Of a DNA stretch of 57,798 nucleotides, positions 43,039 to 50,718 are shown piece after piece. Numbering within the stretch: position 1 is the stretch's first letter; each line of letters starts with the position of its first letter. Where the stretch lies: NCBI RefSeq assembly GCF_913062585.1, contig NZ_CAJXWX010000028.1, positions 1 through 57,798 on the forward strand. Reading direction: 5' to 3'. Below the pieces are notes generated by a model, which saw nothing but the letters and a program-made list of their open reading frames with translations, was not told where the DNA came from and searched no databases. Both the position numbers and the translations under genes were made by a program. The stretch is from an uncultured Sphingomonas sp. (GTDB lineage: Bacteria; Pseudomonadota; Alphaproteobacteria; Sphingomonadales; Sphingomonadaceae).

Positions 43039-43919
43039 TAGCGCTGCTCCTCGTCGGACTGCTGGAAACGGGGATTGCCGCCCGCATCGGCGATCCATTC
43101 GGAGCTGTCTCCGCGGCGACCGAGCTCGATCATCGGCAGGCCACGCGCCGCTTCGATCCGCTGCATCATGTGACGCTGGCGCTTGGTCGGCGCCCGGTCA
43201 CGCCACTGGCCATTTTCGCGATAGGGCTCCGGCACCGCCGACCACGATGCCTGTCGCTGCGCGTCCCGGCGCGCCGCGCGTGCGAGGAGCTCACGCTCGC
43301 CGATCGGGGCGAGAAGCGTCGCGTGGGTCTTGACCGTGGCGGTCAGCGCGTCGCCGAGCGGCGTGTCCCTGTCGATGCCAGCCGTGCGATCGACGAGCTG
43401 GGAGAGCCCCCCGCGATAGGCGAAGGCGGCGACCCATGCGATGCGATTGCGGTGGTGGAAGCCGAAGCGGTGCCAGACCATGCCGAACCCCAGCATGGGG
43501 TTGTGCGCGACCTTATCGGTAGCCGCTGCACCGCGCTTGATCAGCGCCGTCGCGCCTTCCTCCGCAAGACCATCGCCGCCATCATTGAGGACAGAAGGAA
43601 AGGCCGCGAGCAGATAGTCCAGCCGTTTATTGAGCTTGGCGACCTCCAGCGTGACCAGAGGAGAGCGCCACGGGCGGGCCAGAAGGCCTGCCAGCGCGAG
43701 GCGATGCCGCGGCTTGAGGCCCGCATAGCGACAGTCGCCGCCAGCGGTATAGCCGTGCGCATGGGGGTGCGGCTCGATCGCGGCCATGTCCGCCTCGGCC
43801 TTCGCCGCCTCCGCATCGGCTGCCGCCATATCGGCGCGTGCGGCGGCGATCAGCGCGTTCAAACGGTCGACCGGTTCGTGAGGAATCGCGATCGGAAACG
43901 GGGCGGCGGAATTTTTCAC
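43038..43919 (-). CDS. Unknown protein with RBS-overlapping hairpin
   Basis: A 293-residue protein from a GTG at 43919 with an ideal AAGGAG six bases ahead. It has an Ala/Glu-rich helix (about 20-55), a His-containing HPHAHGYTAGGDCRY segment, a hydrophobic stretch RLALAGLLARPW, and a basic Arg/Gln-rich C-terminal half. No family is recognised. An ATG at 44039 in the same frame forms an ATGA overlap with the KfrA-like gene and could give a 333-residue form. A perfect hairpin covers the ribosome site of the GTG start. Confidence 0.6.
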   Translation of the reverse strand: MKNSAAPFPIAIPHEPVDRLNALIAAARADMAAADAEAAKAEADMAAIEPHPHAHGYTAGGDCRYAGLKPRHRLALAGLLARPWRSPLVTLEVAKLNKRLDYLLAAFPSVLNDGGDGLAEEGATALIKRGAAATDKVAHNPMLGFGMVWHRFGFHHRNRIAWVAAFAYRGGLSQLVDRTAGIDRDTPLGDALTATVKTHATLLAPIGERELLARAARRDAQRQASWSAVPEPYRENGQWRDRAPTKRQRHMMQRIEAARGLPMIELGRRGDSSEWIADAGGNPRFQQSDEEQR

Positions 43920-43947
43920 GGTGATCTCCTTGCAGAAGGAGATCACC
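43920..43947 (-). promoter_or_regulatory. Perfect 12-bp hairpin enclosing a Shine-Dalgarno site
   Basis: On the minus strand the sequence ggtgatctcctt-ctgc-aaggagatcacc stands directly before the GTG at 43919. The 3' arm contains AAGGAG, the ribosome site, and the 5' arm is its exact complement. When folded, the hairpin would hide the site. It may be a translational switch, or an operator for a dimeric protein. Confidence 0.7.
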
Positions 43948-44035
43948 GTGCCGGTCGCCTTGGCTCGGATGTTCCCGTCGAAAACGCGCGGATTTCTGCC
44001 GAAAGAGCATTCCGGCGGGAGCGATGCCGGTCGAA

Positions 44036-44704
44036 TCATTCGGACGCTTCTCCATGCTCGCCGAACGCAATCGACTGCTGCGCAGGCGCATCGGCATCCA
44101 CCGCATCGCTGGGGGACGGTCCGGCGGCCCCGGTCGCCGTGGCGATCTCTTCCGGCTCGGCGGCCGTGTCGTGCCTCGCGGCATCGGCCTCACGCTGGTC
44201 GAGCCGCCCGCGCAGCACATCCTCGCGGCGCTGCGCCTGTGCCAGCGAATCCTCCAGCGCGCCGATCCGGACGGTCGCGGCCGAAAGTTCGGCCTCGGCC
44301 TTCTGGCAAATGTCCAGCACTTCGGCGGTTTCGCTCTCCGCCTCGACACGGCGGCGCTCGGCATCGGCGACGCGCATCGCCGCGGTACGATCGAGGTCAC
44401 CGCCGACCGTGCGCACCGTCCGGACGAAATGGTCGACCGCCTGCAACGTCAGTTGCTCGAGCAGCGCCCGGAAATCGGCTTCCGCGCCGGCCGGCATATC
44501 GATCGCCGCCAGCCCCATCTCGTCCTGCCGACGCCGGCGCCAATTCCGAACTTTGGCATAGAGCGCTCCATTTGGCTCGCTGCTCAGGCGCTTGGCCACT
44601 TGATACGGCGTAACCTCGCCCGGCGTGCACCCACGGGCCGCGACGATCTCGTCGGCGGCCTTGTTCACCATCGGCTGGCGGACCCATTCATCACTGTTCC
44701 TCAC
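44036..44704 (-). CDS. KfrA-like DNA-binding coiled-coil protein
   Basis: A 222-residue protein with an N-terminal helix-turn-helix like KfrA_N (about 12-60: KAADEIVAARGCTPGE, PYQVAKRLSSEPNGALYAKV, NWRRRR). A long heptad-like helix follows (about 105-190), then an acidic Ala/Pro-rich tail. KfrA proteins of plasmids bind their own promoter and shape segregation complexes. Start is a GTG at 44704; an inner ATG at 44671 is also possible. The repeat array at 44710-44777 lies exactly in front of it, fitting autoregulation. Confidence 0.75.
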   Translation of the reverse strand: MRNSDEWVRQPMVNKAADEIVAARGCTPGEVTPYQVAKRLSSEPNGALYAKVRNWRRRRQDEMGLAAIDMPAGAEADFRALLEQLTLQAVDHFVRTVRTVGGDLDRTAAMRVADAERRRVEAESETAEVLDICQKAEAELSAATVRIGALEDSLAQAQRREDVLRGRLDQREADAARHDTAAEPEEIATATGAAGPSPSDAVDADAPAQQSIAFGEHGEASE

Positions 44705-44709
44705 GGTCT

Positions 44710-44777
44710 GTCTCGCACCTTGCGAGACGACGCTCCTGCGATACCCGCGCTATCGCAGGTGTCGCATCTATCGCAGG
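44710..44777. promoter_or_regulatory. Operator or iteron array in front of the KfrA-like gene
   Basis: An 8-bp inverted repeat gtctcgca-cct-tgcgagac (44710-44728) is followed by three copies of tatcgcagg: one inverted at 44735-44743 and two direct at 44751-44759 and 44769-44777, spaced 18 bp. The 18-bp spacing puts the direct copies almost on one face of the helix. Likely a binding site for the KfrA-like protein; an iteron role is possible. Confidence 0.7.
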
Positions 44778-45342
44778 AGCGATCGTCCACACATCGTCAT
44801 CGACGCGCTACCGCCCGAAGGCGGCGCGCAGCTAGCCTTGACGATGGGGGGTTACGGTGCCGCCCAGCCAGCGGGTGGGTGGCTGAGATGCCGCCGGGCT
44901 TCGCAGACGTTATGGAGGAAGCACCGGCCCGCGGTGCTGGCGCGCTGACGCACGCGCATGACGATGGCGAACGTTAGAAATGCCATCACGACGGATACGA
45001 GTCGGCGGTACAGTCATGGTCCACCAAGGCGGCGGAATGCATCGCCATCCAATATACGCGCGGCGGCGGCGAGAAGTTGGCCGAGCACCTGAAGCACCGA
45101 CACGTCCATCGCCGACGTCGACGCGGCGCCGTCTGTCGAGGAAGGATGGATCGGTGAAATCATGCGGTCCTTATAGGAAATTTTCTCGCCGCCACCAAGC
45201 ATCGCGGCCGACCGATGTCACTGTTCGCCATTTTTGTGCAGCATCGAAGGAAAAGCCGCTTCGACGGCAACTCCTGTGATCAGGAAGGTTGAGAGGAAAA
45301 GCCTCGCATCCGCTCGGTCGATTATATCAGGAGATATCGACC
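44778..45342. other. Divergent intergenic stretch of the element, no clear gene
   Basis: About 565 bp between the operator array and the plus-strand exonuclease gene. Short frames exist (for example near 44980-45279) without good start sites. Just before 45343 a 7-bp stem (ggtcgat 45316-45322 with atcgacc 45336-45342) holds the ribosome site CAGGAG in its loop. Promoters for the plus-strand operon are expected here. Confidence 0.4.
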
Positions 45343-46227
45343 ATGACGCACATCACCAGCGCCGCCTCGGGCGAGGCAGCGCTTTCTCCATTCGCGGGCG
45401 ACGCAGACATCAGGATCCTGCACCGCGTGTCGTCACTCAGCGACTTTCCCCTCGCCGAACCGGGCGACGGACCGATCCGCACGGTGGCGGTCATCGATAC
45501 CGAAACCACCGGCACCGACCCGGATCACGACGAGATCATCGACATCGCCGTCGTCATCGTCGCCGTGGATCCGGTCGGACAGATCGTGCGCATCGACCGC
45601 GCGGGGCAGGCGCTGCGTGACCCCGGCATGCCGATCCCTTCCGCTATCACCAGGCTGACCGGCATCACCGACGCGGATGTGTGCGACAAGGTCATCGACC
45701 TCGACGCGCTGGAGGCGCTGATCGCCAGCGCGGACGTGCGCATCGCCCATAACGCGGCATTCGACATCGCCTTCGTCGAATGGCTGCTCCCCGGCCTCGC
45801 GGGGGCCGCCTGGGCGTGCTCTGCCCGGGACTTCGACTGGCTCGAATACGGCTTCGACGGCGCAAAGCTGGGTCACCTGCTGATGCAGATCGGGCGCTTC
45901 AACAACGGCCACCGCGCGATGGCGGACGTCATAAGCCTGCTCCACCTACTCGCGCATCGACTGGCCGACGGATCGACCGTCATCGGCGTAATCCTCGCCA
46001 ATGCGGAGCGGCCGACCGTCCGCATCGAGGCGACCGGCGCGCCTTTCGACAAGCGCTCGATCCTTAAGGGGCGAGGCTATCGCTGGGATCCTGCCGCCAG
46101 GGCGTGGTGGATCGAGATCCCGGCCGAGGACCTCGAAAATGAGAGGCTATGGATCCAGCGCGAGGTGACGCCGTGGGGACCGACGCCGCGCACCCGGCCA
46201 CTGACCTGGAACGAGCGGCACCGCTGA
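45343..46227 (+). CDS. DnaQ-like DEDDh 3'-5' exonuclease
   Basis: A 294-residue protein. The exonuclease domain (about 46-215) has Exo I IDTETTGTDP (Asp52, Glu54), Exo II HNAAFDIAFVE (Asp141) and Exo III HRAMADV (His190, Asp195), the complete DEDDh set. The C-terminal part (about 230-294) has ILKGRGYRWDPAARAWW and resembles an extra small domain found with such exonucleases. It could proofread or trim DNA for the element, or be part of defence. It has CAGGAG before the ATG and a perfect hairpin 9 bp after the stop. Confidence 0.85.
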   Translation: MTHITSAASGEAALSPFAGDADIRILHRVSSLSDFPLAEPGDGPIRTVAVIDTETTGTDPDHDEIIDIAVVIVAVDPVGQIVRIDRAGQALRDPGMPIPSAITRLTGITDADVCDKVIDLDALEALIASADVRIAHNAAFDIAFVEWLLPGLAGAAWACSARDFDWLEYGFDGAKLGHLLMQIGRFNNGHRAMADVISLLHLLAHRLADGSTVIGVILANAERPTVRIEATGAPFDKRSILKGRGYRWDPAARAWWIEIPAEDLENERLWIQREVTPWGPTPRTRPLTWNERHR

Positions 46228-46235
46228 CAATCAGA

Positions 46236-46255
46236 GGCGCGCCATCAGGCGCGCC
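46236..46255 (+). other. Perfect hairpin after the exonuclease gene, no U tract
   Basis: ggcgcgcc-atca-ggcgcgcc (46236-46243 and 46248-46255), starting 9 bp after the stop codon. Without a T run it is not a standard terminator. Similar hairpins follow the next two genes. Confidence 0.7.
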
Positions 46256-46349
46256 GATCCCACATTCGGAAACAAGAGAAACGAGCACCGCGAAGGAGCG
46301 GAAAAGAAATGCTCCGGCCGACCGGCCGCCACAGAAAGGAACGACCCAC

Positions 46350-46892
46350 ATGACAATGATCCTGCACCACCAGAACTTAATGATCGCCCTCCGCGAAGAG
46401 ATGGGTTGGCCGAGCTTCAGGCCCGCCAACGACTGTATCTCCTGGGCATCCGGCCAGGAATTTTCTTTCGACGTCGGGAACGAGCTCGCCCGCGTCGCGC
46501 AGATGGCGGGCCGGGACGTGATCTACACCGGGTGGGCCAGCGCCCGCGCCAAGGATCCGACAAGCATCGCTATCGCCTATCGCGAGATGCTGACCATCGA
46601 CGTCGTCGATAACCTCGTACCCTTCGCCGCGAGCGATCGCTCGCCGATCATCCTCGTCAGCACCCACGCGGACGAATTCTTCGCCATCGATCGCCGCGGG
46701 TCACTCGCGCGGGTCGCGGGCAAGCCGAAAGGCATCGGCATCGGCAAGGGCAAGGCGCTGGCGATGAAGCGCATCAAGGCGTCGGCGAGCACGATGGGTG
46801 ACGAACTGCTCGCCAACAACCAATTCGTCCCGCCCGGTGCGGACTGGATCGAACCGGAGGCGCCTTTCGGGGCAGTCGTCCGGTTCGGCTGA
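46350..46892 (+). CDS. Unknown protein of the exonuclease module
   Basis: A 180-residue cytoplasmic protein. It starts MTMILHHQNLMIALREEMGW; the middle has DVVDNLVPFAASDRSPIILVSTHADEFFAIDR split over about 85-115, and later there is a Gly/Lys-rich loop KGIGIGKGKALAMKRIKAS that could contact nucleic acid or phosphate. No known family is evident. AAAGGA precedes the ATG at 46350. It lies between two exonuclease genes, which suggests a shared task. Confidence 0.65.
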   Translation: MTMILHHQNLMIALREEMGWPSFRPANDCISWASGQEFSFDVGNELARVAQMAGRDVIYTGWASARAKDPTSIAIAYREMLTIDVVDNLVPFAASDRSPIILVSTHADEFFAIDRRGSLARVAGKPKGIGIGKGKALAMKRIKASASTMGDELLANNQFVPPGADWIEPEAPFGAVVRFG

Positions 46893-46901
46893 CCGCCGCT
46901 A

Positions 46902-46930
46902 GGGCGGGCCTCGATCATCGAGGCCCGCCC
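46902..46930 (+). other. Perfect 13-bp hairpin, no U tract
   Basis: gggcgggcctcga (46902-46914), loop tca, tcgaggcccgccc (46918-46930), starting 10 bp after the stop of the preceding gene. No T run follows. Second of three such hairpins. Confidence 0.75.
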
Positions 46931-46974
46931 ATCATCTTCCCTTGTTGCCGGTCGCATCCCGGCGGAGACACCCT

Positions 46975-47862
46975 ATGCACATCGACTTCAAATCCGAAAC
47001 CCGCACCCGCAGCTGGATCATCTTCGACATCGAAAGCGCGGTGATCGACAAAACCGGGCATCGCCGCTACCAGCAGATGGAGCGATATGTGCCCCGCGAC
47101 AGTGGCGACGATCAGCCCGGCCGTCGCGGCTACAAGCGCGGCGAAGACCCGCTCAGGACCCCGCGCTGGATATTCCAGTCGATCACCACGGCCTGCGCGA
47201 TGGTGCTGACCGAACATCCGGACGGCAACGCCGAAGTCAGCCGATTCGTGACCATGTCGGCGCCGGATCACACCGAGAAGGAGATCGTCGCGGGGCTTCT
47301 GCAGGTGCTGGCCGACGCGCCCGCCGACACGGACCTCGTCAGTTGGGCCGGGTCGTTCCACGATCTGCCGATGCTGGTCTGCGCGGCCATGCGTCATGGC
47401 CTGACCCTGCCGAACAACTGGAAGTGGCTGGCTTTCGGCGGCGACGGGCGCCAACGCCATGTCGATTTCGCCCGCGTCGCCACCGCCAACATGAAGATGA
47501 AGCCGATCCATGAGTCCGAGCTGCTGGCCGCCTTCGACATACCATCGAAACTGTCGGCGCCCGCCTTCGCCGTCGCCCGGCTGATCGAGAGCGGCCAATG
47601 GGATCTGGTGCAGGAGCAGTGCGAGGGGGACGTGATCGCAACGGCCCTGCTGCTGTGCCGCTGGCGCAAGCTGCACGATCCGCGTGTCGACGCCGATATG
47701 GCCGAAGACCGCATCCTCCGCCGCGTGTGCGAACTGCGTGCCGGACGTGGCTATATCGCCGCATTGGAGGCGCGCCGAGCCGCCCGGTTCGCCGCCCAGT
47801 ACGACAAGGCTGCGAATGACGCCGTGCGGCTAGCCCCCTGGCTGGAGCAGGACGCCGCGTGA
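46975..47862 (+). CDS. PolB-type 3'-5' exonuclease-like protein
   Basis: A 295-residue protein like the exonuclease domain of family B DNA polymerases (DNA_pol_B_exo2). Exo I is IIFDIESAVID (Asp18, Glu20), Exo II SWAGSFHDLPML (Asp130), and a third acidic block is CEGDVIATALLLC (Asp219), followed by a helical tail. There is no polymerase domain. A second exonuclease class in the same operon as the DnaQ-like gene is notable. GGCGGAG precedes the ATG at 46975; an upstream in-frame codon at 46942 is less likely. Confidence 0.8.
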   Translation: MHIDFKSETRTRSWIIFDIESAVIDKTGHRRYQQMERYVPRDSGDDQPGRRGYKRGEDPLRTPRWIFQSITTACAMVLTEHPDGNAEVSRFVTMSAPDHTEKEIVAGLLQVLADAPADTDLVSWAGSFHDLPMLVCAAMRHGLTLPNNWKWLAFGGDGRQRHVDFARVATANMKMKPIHESELLAAFDIPSKLSAPAFAVARLIESGQWDLVQEQCEGDVIATALLLCRWRKLHDPRVDADMAEDRILRRVCELRAGRGYIAALEARRAARFAAQYDKAANDAVRLAPWLEQDAA

Positions 47863-47864
47863 CT

Positions 47865-47903
47865 GGCGGAGGCCGCGATGTCAGAGTCATCGCGGCCTCC
47901 GCC
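47865..47903 (+). other. Perfect 15-bp hairpin, no U tract
   Basis: ggcggaggccgcgat (47865-47879), 9-nt loop, then its exact complement (47889-47903), beginning 2 bp after the stop codon of the preceding gene. Third of three such hairpins; the next gene starts about 75 bp later. Confidence 0.78.
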
Positions 47904-47976
47904 CATGCATCATCAGGCCTTGCCAATCGCCCCTTAGCCATCGAAGTCTACGACAAATCTGGACGTGGGGTGGTCA

Positions 47977-49014
47977 ATGACGGACAGGATGGCCAAGTTG
48001 GACCGGCTGTTGGCGCTGGTTCACGCGCTTTCGGAAACGACCGACGGTCTGACGCTAGACGGGATGGCCGAGCGGCTCGGCGTCAACCGACGAACAGCCG
48101 AGCGGATGCGCGATATCATCGCCAATCACTTCGATCTCGACGAGATCGCGGACGACCGCCGCAAGCGCTTTCTCATCCGCGACAGCCTTCGTCGAGCCTA
48201 TACCCGTCCGACACCGGGCGAGGTGGCGGCGTTACAAGCAGAGGTCGAGGGACAACGCGCCGCGGGTAAGGCGGCGCGCGCCAGTCAGTTGGGCAGCCTG
48301 CTGGCGAAAGTAAAAGGTGCGCTGGACGATCGCGAGAAACGTCGGATCGACCCGGACCTCGACGCACTTGTCCGGCTTCAGCGGAATCTGGTGACAGCCG
48401 GGCCGATCGCAGCGGTGGCACCTGAAACAGTCGCGATGGTCCAAGGCGCGATGCTCGCCGGCCGCTGCGTCGAGTTTCATTACGTGACCGATGATCGACC
48501 GGAACCTCGGTGGCGACGCGTGATCCCCTATGGCCTCGTCCATGGCCCGTTGACCTATCTTCTCGGCAAGATGCCGGGTCGGGACGATCAGCCGGTCTAT
48601 TACCGGCTCGATCGAATGACGGGCGCGGAGGTGAGCGACACGCTTGGCTGCGCACCGGACGACTGGAATATCGACGCTTGGCTGGCCGAGAGCTTCGCGG
48701 TCTGGCGCGACAAAAAGCAGGACGTGACGCTACGCGTACCGACATCTTCTGCTGCGCGAGCGCGGAGTTGGCGCTTTCATCGGCTCCAGCAGGTCGAGGA
48801 GCTGGACGATGGTGGGCTGCGCATCCGGTTCACGACCGGGGGCATGCGCGAACTCGCCGAACATCTATTCACCTGGGGCGGTGAGTTGGTGATCGAGGGG
48901 CCGGATGCCTTGATCGACGTGATGCGCGAGCGCATCGACGCGGCGCAGACGATGCTGCCGCAGATCGGGGTGCGACCGCTTCTGTCGCAACAGCATGCGA
49001 TCGGTTCGGCATGA
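47977..49014 (+). CDS. WYL-domain transcriptional regulator with N-terminal HTH
   Basis: A 345-residue regulator. The N-terminal winged HTH (about 1-62) has LTLDGMAERLGVNRRTAERMRD. A helical linker follows (about 75-120). The WYL domain (about 145-225) is CVEFHYVTDDRPEPRW, then VIPYGLVHGPLTYLLGK, and a C-terminal WCX-like domain ends the protein. WYL proteins of this build often repress defence operons and are thought to sense a nucleic-acid or nucleotide ligand. It lies ahead of the nuclease cassette. The ATG at 47977 is preferred over a GTG 12 bp upstream. A palindrome ttggc-gt-gccaa lies at 49039-49050 behind it. Confidence 0.88.
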   Translation: MTDRMAKLDRLLALVHALSETTDGLTLDGMAERLGVNRRTAERMRDIIANHFDLDEIADDRRKRFLIRDSLRRAYTRPTPGEVAALQAEVEGQRAAGKAARASQLGSLLAKVKGALDDREKRRIDPDLDALVRLQRNLVTAGPIAAVAPETVAMVQGAMLAGRCVEFHYVTDDRPEPRWRRVIPYGLVHGPLTYLLGKMPGRDDQPVYYRLDRMTGAEVSDTLGCAPDDWNIDAWLAESFAVWRDKKQDVTLRVPTSSAARARSWRFHRLQQVEELDDGGLRIRFTTGGMRELAEHLFTWGGELVIEGPDALIDVMRERIDAAQTMLPQIGVRPLLSQQHAIGSA

Positions 49015-49226
49015 CGACTCACCGATCCGCCTCCCTGCTTGGCGTGCCAAAGAATTTCGTTCGCGCCGCCTTGGCAGTGAATGTCTTCGGCTGGTTTAGG
49101 AAATGGCCAACACGCTCATACTCATTCGCGCCGTTCATGTGCCTCGACTGGCCGGCGAGAGGTGTTGCCGGTGTCCATGCCGGCGCATTCGCCGATCAGT
49201 TCCGGCCTTGAAGTAAGGATTGCCTT

Positions 49227-50006
49227 ATGATCGCGGAAATTCCCTGCTGGTCAAATGGCCTCGCTCTATTCGGCAAAGCGTGGTCGACTGATCATTCGCC
49301 GCGGCGGAATCTGCAATGGATGAAAGGTTTGTCGGGTTTCAGCGCCGAATGGCGGGCGGGCCAGCCAATCGCATCCGTCAAAACAGCAGAGGTGCCGGAA
49401 CGATTGGGCGCTGAGCAGCTCGCCCTGGCGCTGACGGCTTTGAACGGAGCAGTGCGTGATATCCTCAATCGTGGGGATGCCTTCGATCCTTGGGTTGCCG
49501 CCCGGTTGCGGCGCGACGAGGTCCGCAACGCATCGGTGCTCGCAGCATTCTTGACCCCAAGGCAGACAGGGGATTTCGCGTATCGTTTTCTACATGCGTT
49601 GCTTCGTCGACTGGACGATCCGCAAGGATCACTCCCGACGCTGGCCACGCTCCGGCATGGCTATCGCGTACGAACGGAAGATTGTCCGCTCGGGCTTGCA
49701 AGCGAGCGCGTCGACCTGACGTTGGAAGGCCCCAGCTTTCTTCTCGGTATCGAGGTGAAGATCGACGCCCCGGAGGGAGATGACCAATTCGGCCGCTATG
49801 TGCGGACGATTGCCCGTCGCGCTCGCGACGGGGATCGATCAGCGCACGTCGTCATCCTTGCGCGGCGCCGAATGAAGGTGCCCGATGCAATAGCGGCCGA
49901 TTGGAGCGACGTGGCGTCAGCCGCTCGTGAAATCGCTGCGACCGATCCCGCCAACCCAATCAGCCGAGTTTTGCGCAGCTTTGCGGCGCACGTCGGCGGT
50001 TTCTGA
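49227..50006 (+). CDS. PD-(D/E)XK nuclease-family protein
   Basis: A 259-residue protein with a PDDEXK_4-like core: ERVDLTLEGPSFLLGIEVK gives Asp163, Glu176 and Lys178, followed by DQFGRYVRTIARRAR with Gln187 and the Arg/Tyr of the last helix. The N-terminal 90 residues are of unknown fold. Such proteins occur in phage-defence loci, often next to a small uncharacterised partner. It is the first gene of the cassette and is 11 bp ahead of the next. An inner ATG at 49317 is a possible alternative start. Confidence 0.8.
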   Translation: MIAEIPCWSNGLALFGKAWSTDHSPRRNLQWMKGLSGFSAEWRAGQPIASVKTAEVPERLGAEQLALALTALNGAVRDILNRGDAFDPWVAARLRRDEVRNASVLAAFLTPRQTGDFAYRFLHALLRRLDDPQGSLPTLATLRHGYRVRTEDCPLGLASERVDLTLEGPSFLLGIEVKIDAPEGDDQFGRYVRTIARRARDGDRSAHVVILARRRMKVPDAIAADWSDVASAAREIAATDPANPISRVLRSFAAHVGGF

Positions 50007-50017
50007 GGAAAGAGCCA

Positions 50018-50635
50018 ATGACCGAACCTGATACCGCGGACACAATTGTCATGAGGCACCTCAGCGACATCGAGGGGGCGGTTCGCCATGTGAAGGGCGT
50101 TCTCGAACCCAAATTTTGGGAGGCCGTCTCGAACCGGATGGAGGCTTGGGCGGCGGAGCGCGATTGGATCAAGGACGTCGATCCACAAACCGAAGGTGAC
50201 TATTGGTTGGCGCCCCGCGCGTGGCAGTCGCCGGACGACGAGGACGATGCCGAGTTCTGGTTCTCGCTGACCGTGACGTCTGGGGATAATGGCGAAGACG
50301 TGACGGCGCTCGCTCCGTTCGTTGGCGCCAGTGCGCACGGCAACCGGTATGTCCTCTCGTTCGAGCGCGAGCGCCCGAAGAAGCGGGCGTGGCAGACGCT
50401 GCTCAGCCAGTCGGACGAACTGCTTCAGCAATTACGCGAGCGCGAGTTCGAAACTGACACGCGCGCCGGTACCATCGCATATCCCGTAATCCTTGATGCG
50501 GGCGAATTGGGCGCGGCGTTTGCTGACGAGGATTTTGACGTGGTGCTCGCCCCGCTAATGGCGGTCCTGGGCGTGGCAGAGCAGGCTCTGCACCTGTTCG
50601 ATCAGCTCGTCCTGGCTGGCCGATCCGCGTCGTGA
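50018..50635 (+). CDS. Unknown partner of the PD-(D/E)XK nuclease
   Basis: A 205-residue protein, acidic in its first half (KDVDPQTEGDYWLAP, PDDEDDAEFWF) with mixed alpha-beta character and a helical C-terminus. No family is recognised by eye. It begins 11 bp after the nuclease gene with GAGGAAAG as ribosome site, and its stop forms a GTGA overlap with a 28-codon ORF. It may act as an inhibitor or a structural partner of the nuclease; this is inferred from position and acidic charge. Confidence 0.7.
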   Translation: MTEPDTADTIVMRHLSDIEGAVRHVKGVLEPKFWEAVSNRMEAWAAERDWIKDVDPQTEGDYWLAPRAWQSPDDEDDAEFWFSLTVTSGDNGEDVTALAPFVGASAHGNRYVLSFERERPKKRAWQTLLSQSDELLQQLREREFETDTRAGTIAYPVILDAGELGAAFADEDFDVVLAPLMAVLGVAEQALHLFDQLVLAGRSAS

Positions 50636-50718
50636 AACGCCGTCTCATCTACGCAGGCGACGCGGCGCTTGCCGAATTTCTGCCCGCGCTTTTCGTCGAG
50701 GAAGAGATCACGCCATGA
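50632..50718 (+). CDS. 28-codon ORF bridging two genes by 4-bp overlaps
   Basis: Starts with GTG overlapping the previous stop (GTGA at 50632-50635) and ends with TGA overlapping the next start (ATGA at 50715-50718). The peptide is MKRRLIYAGDAALAEFLPAL followed by FVEEEITP. It could be a real microprotein, the remnant of a larger gene, or just a reinitiation bridge that keeps ribosomes moving to the next gene. Exact overlap on both sides makes chance less likely. Confidence 0.45.
   Translation: MKRRLIYAGDAALAEFLPALFVEEEITP

Noticed and set aside
44980..45279. 99-codon open frame in the divergent gap of the element
   Set aside because: Arg-rich composition, no ribosome site, no family-like sequence.
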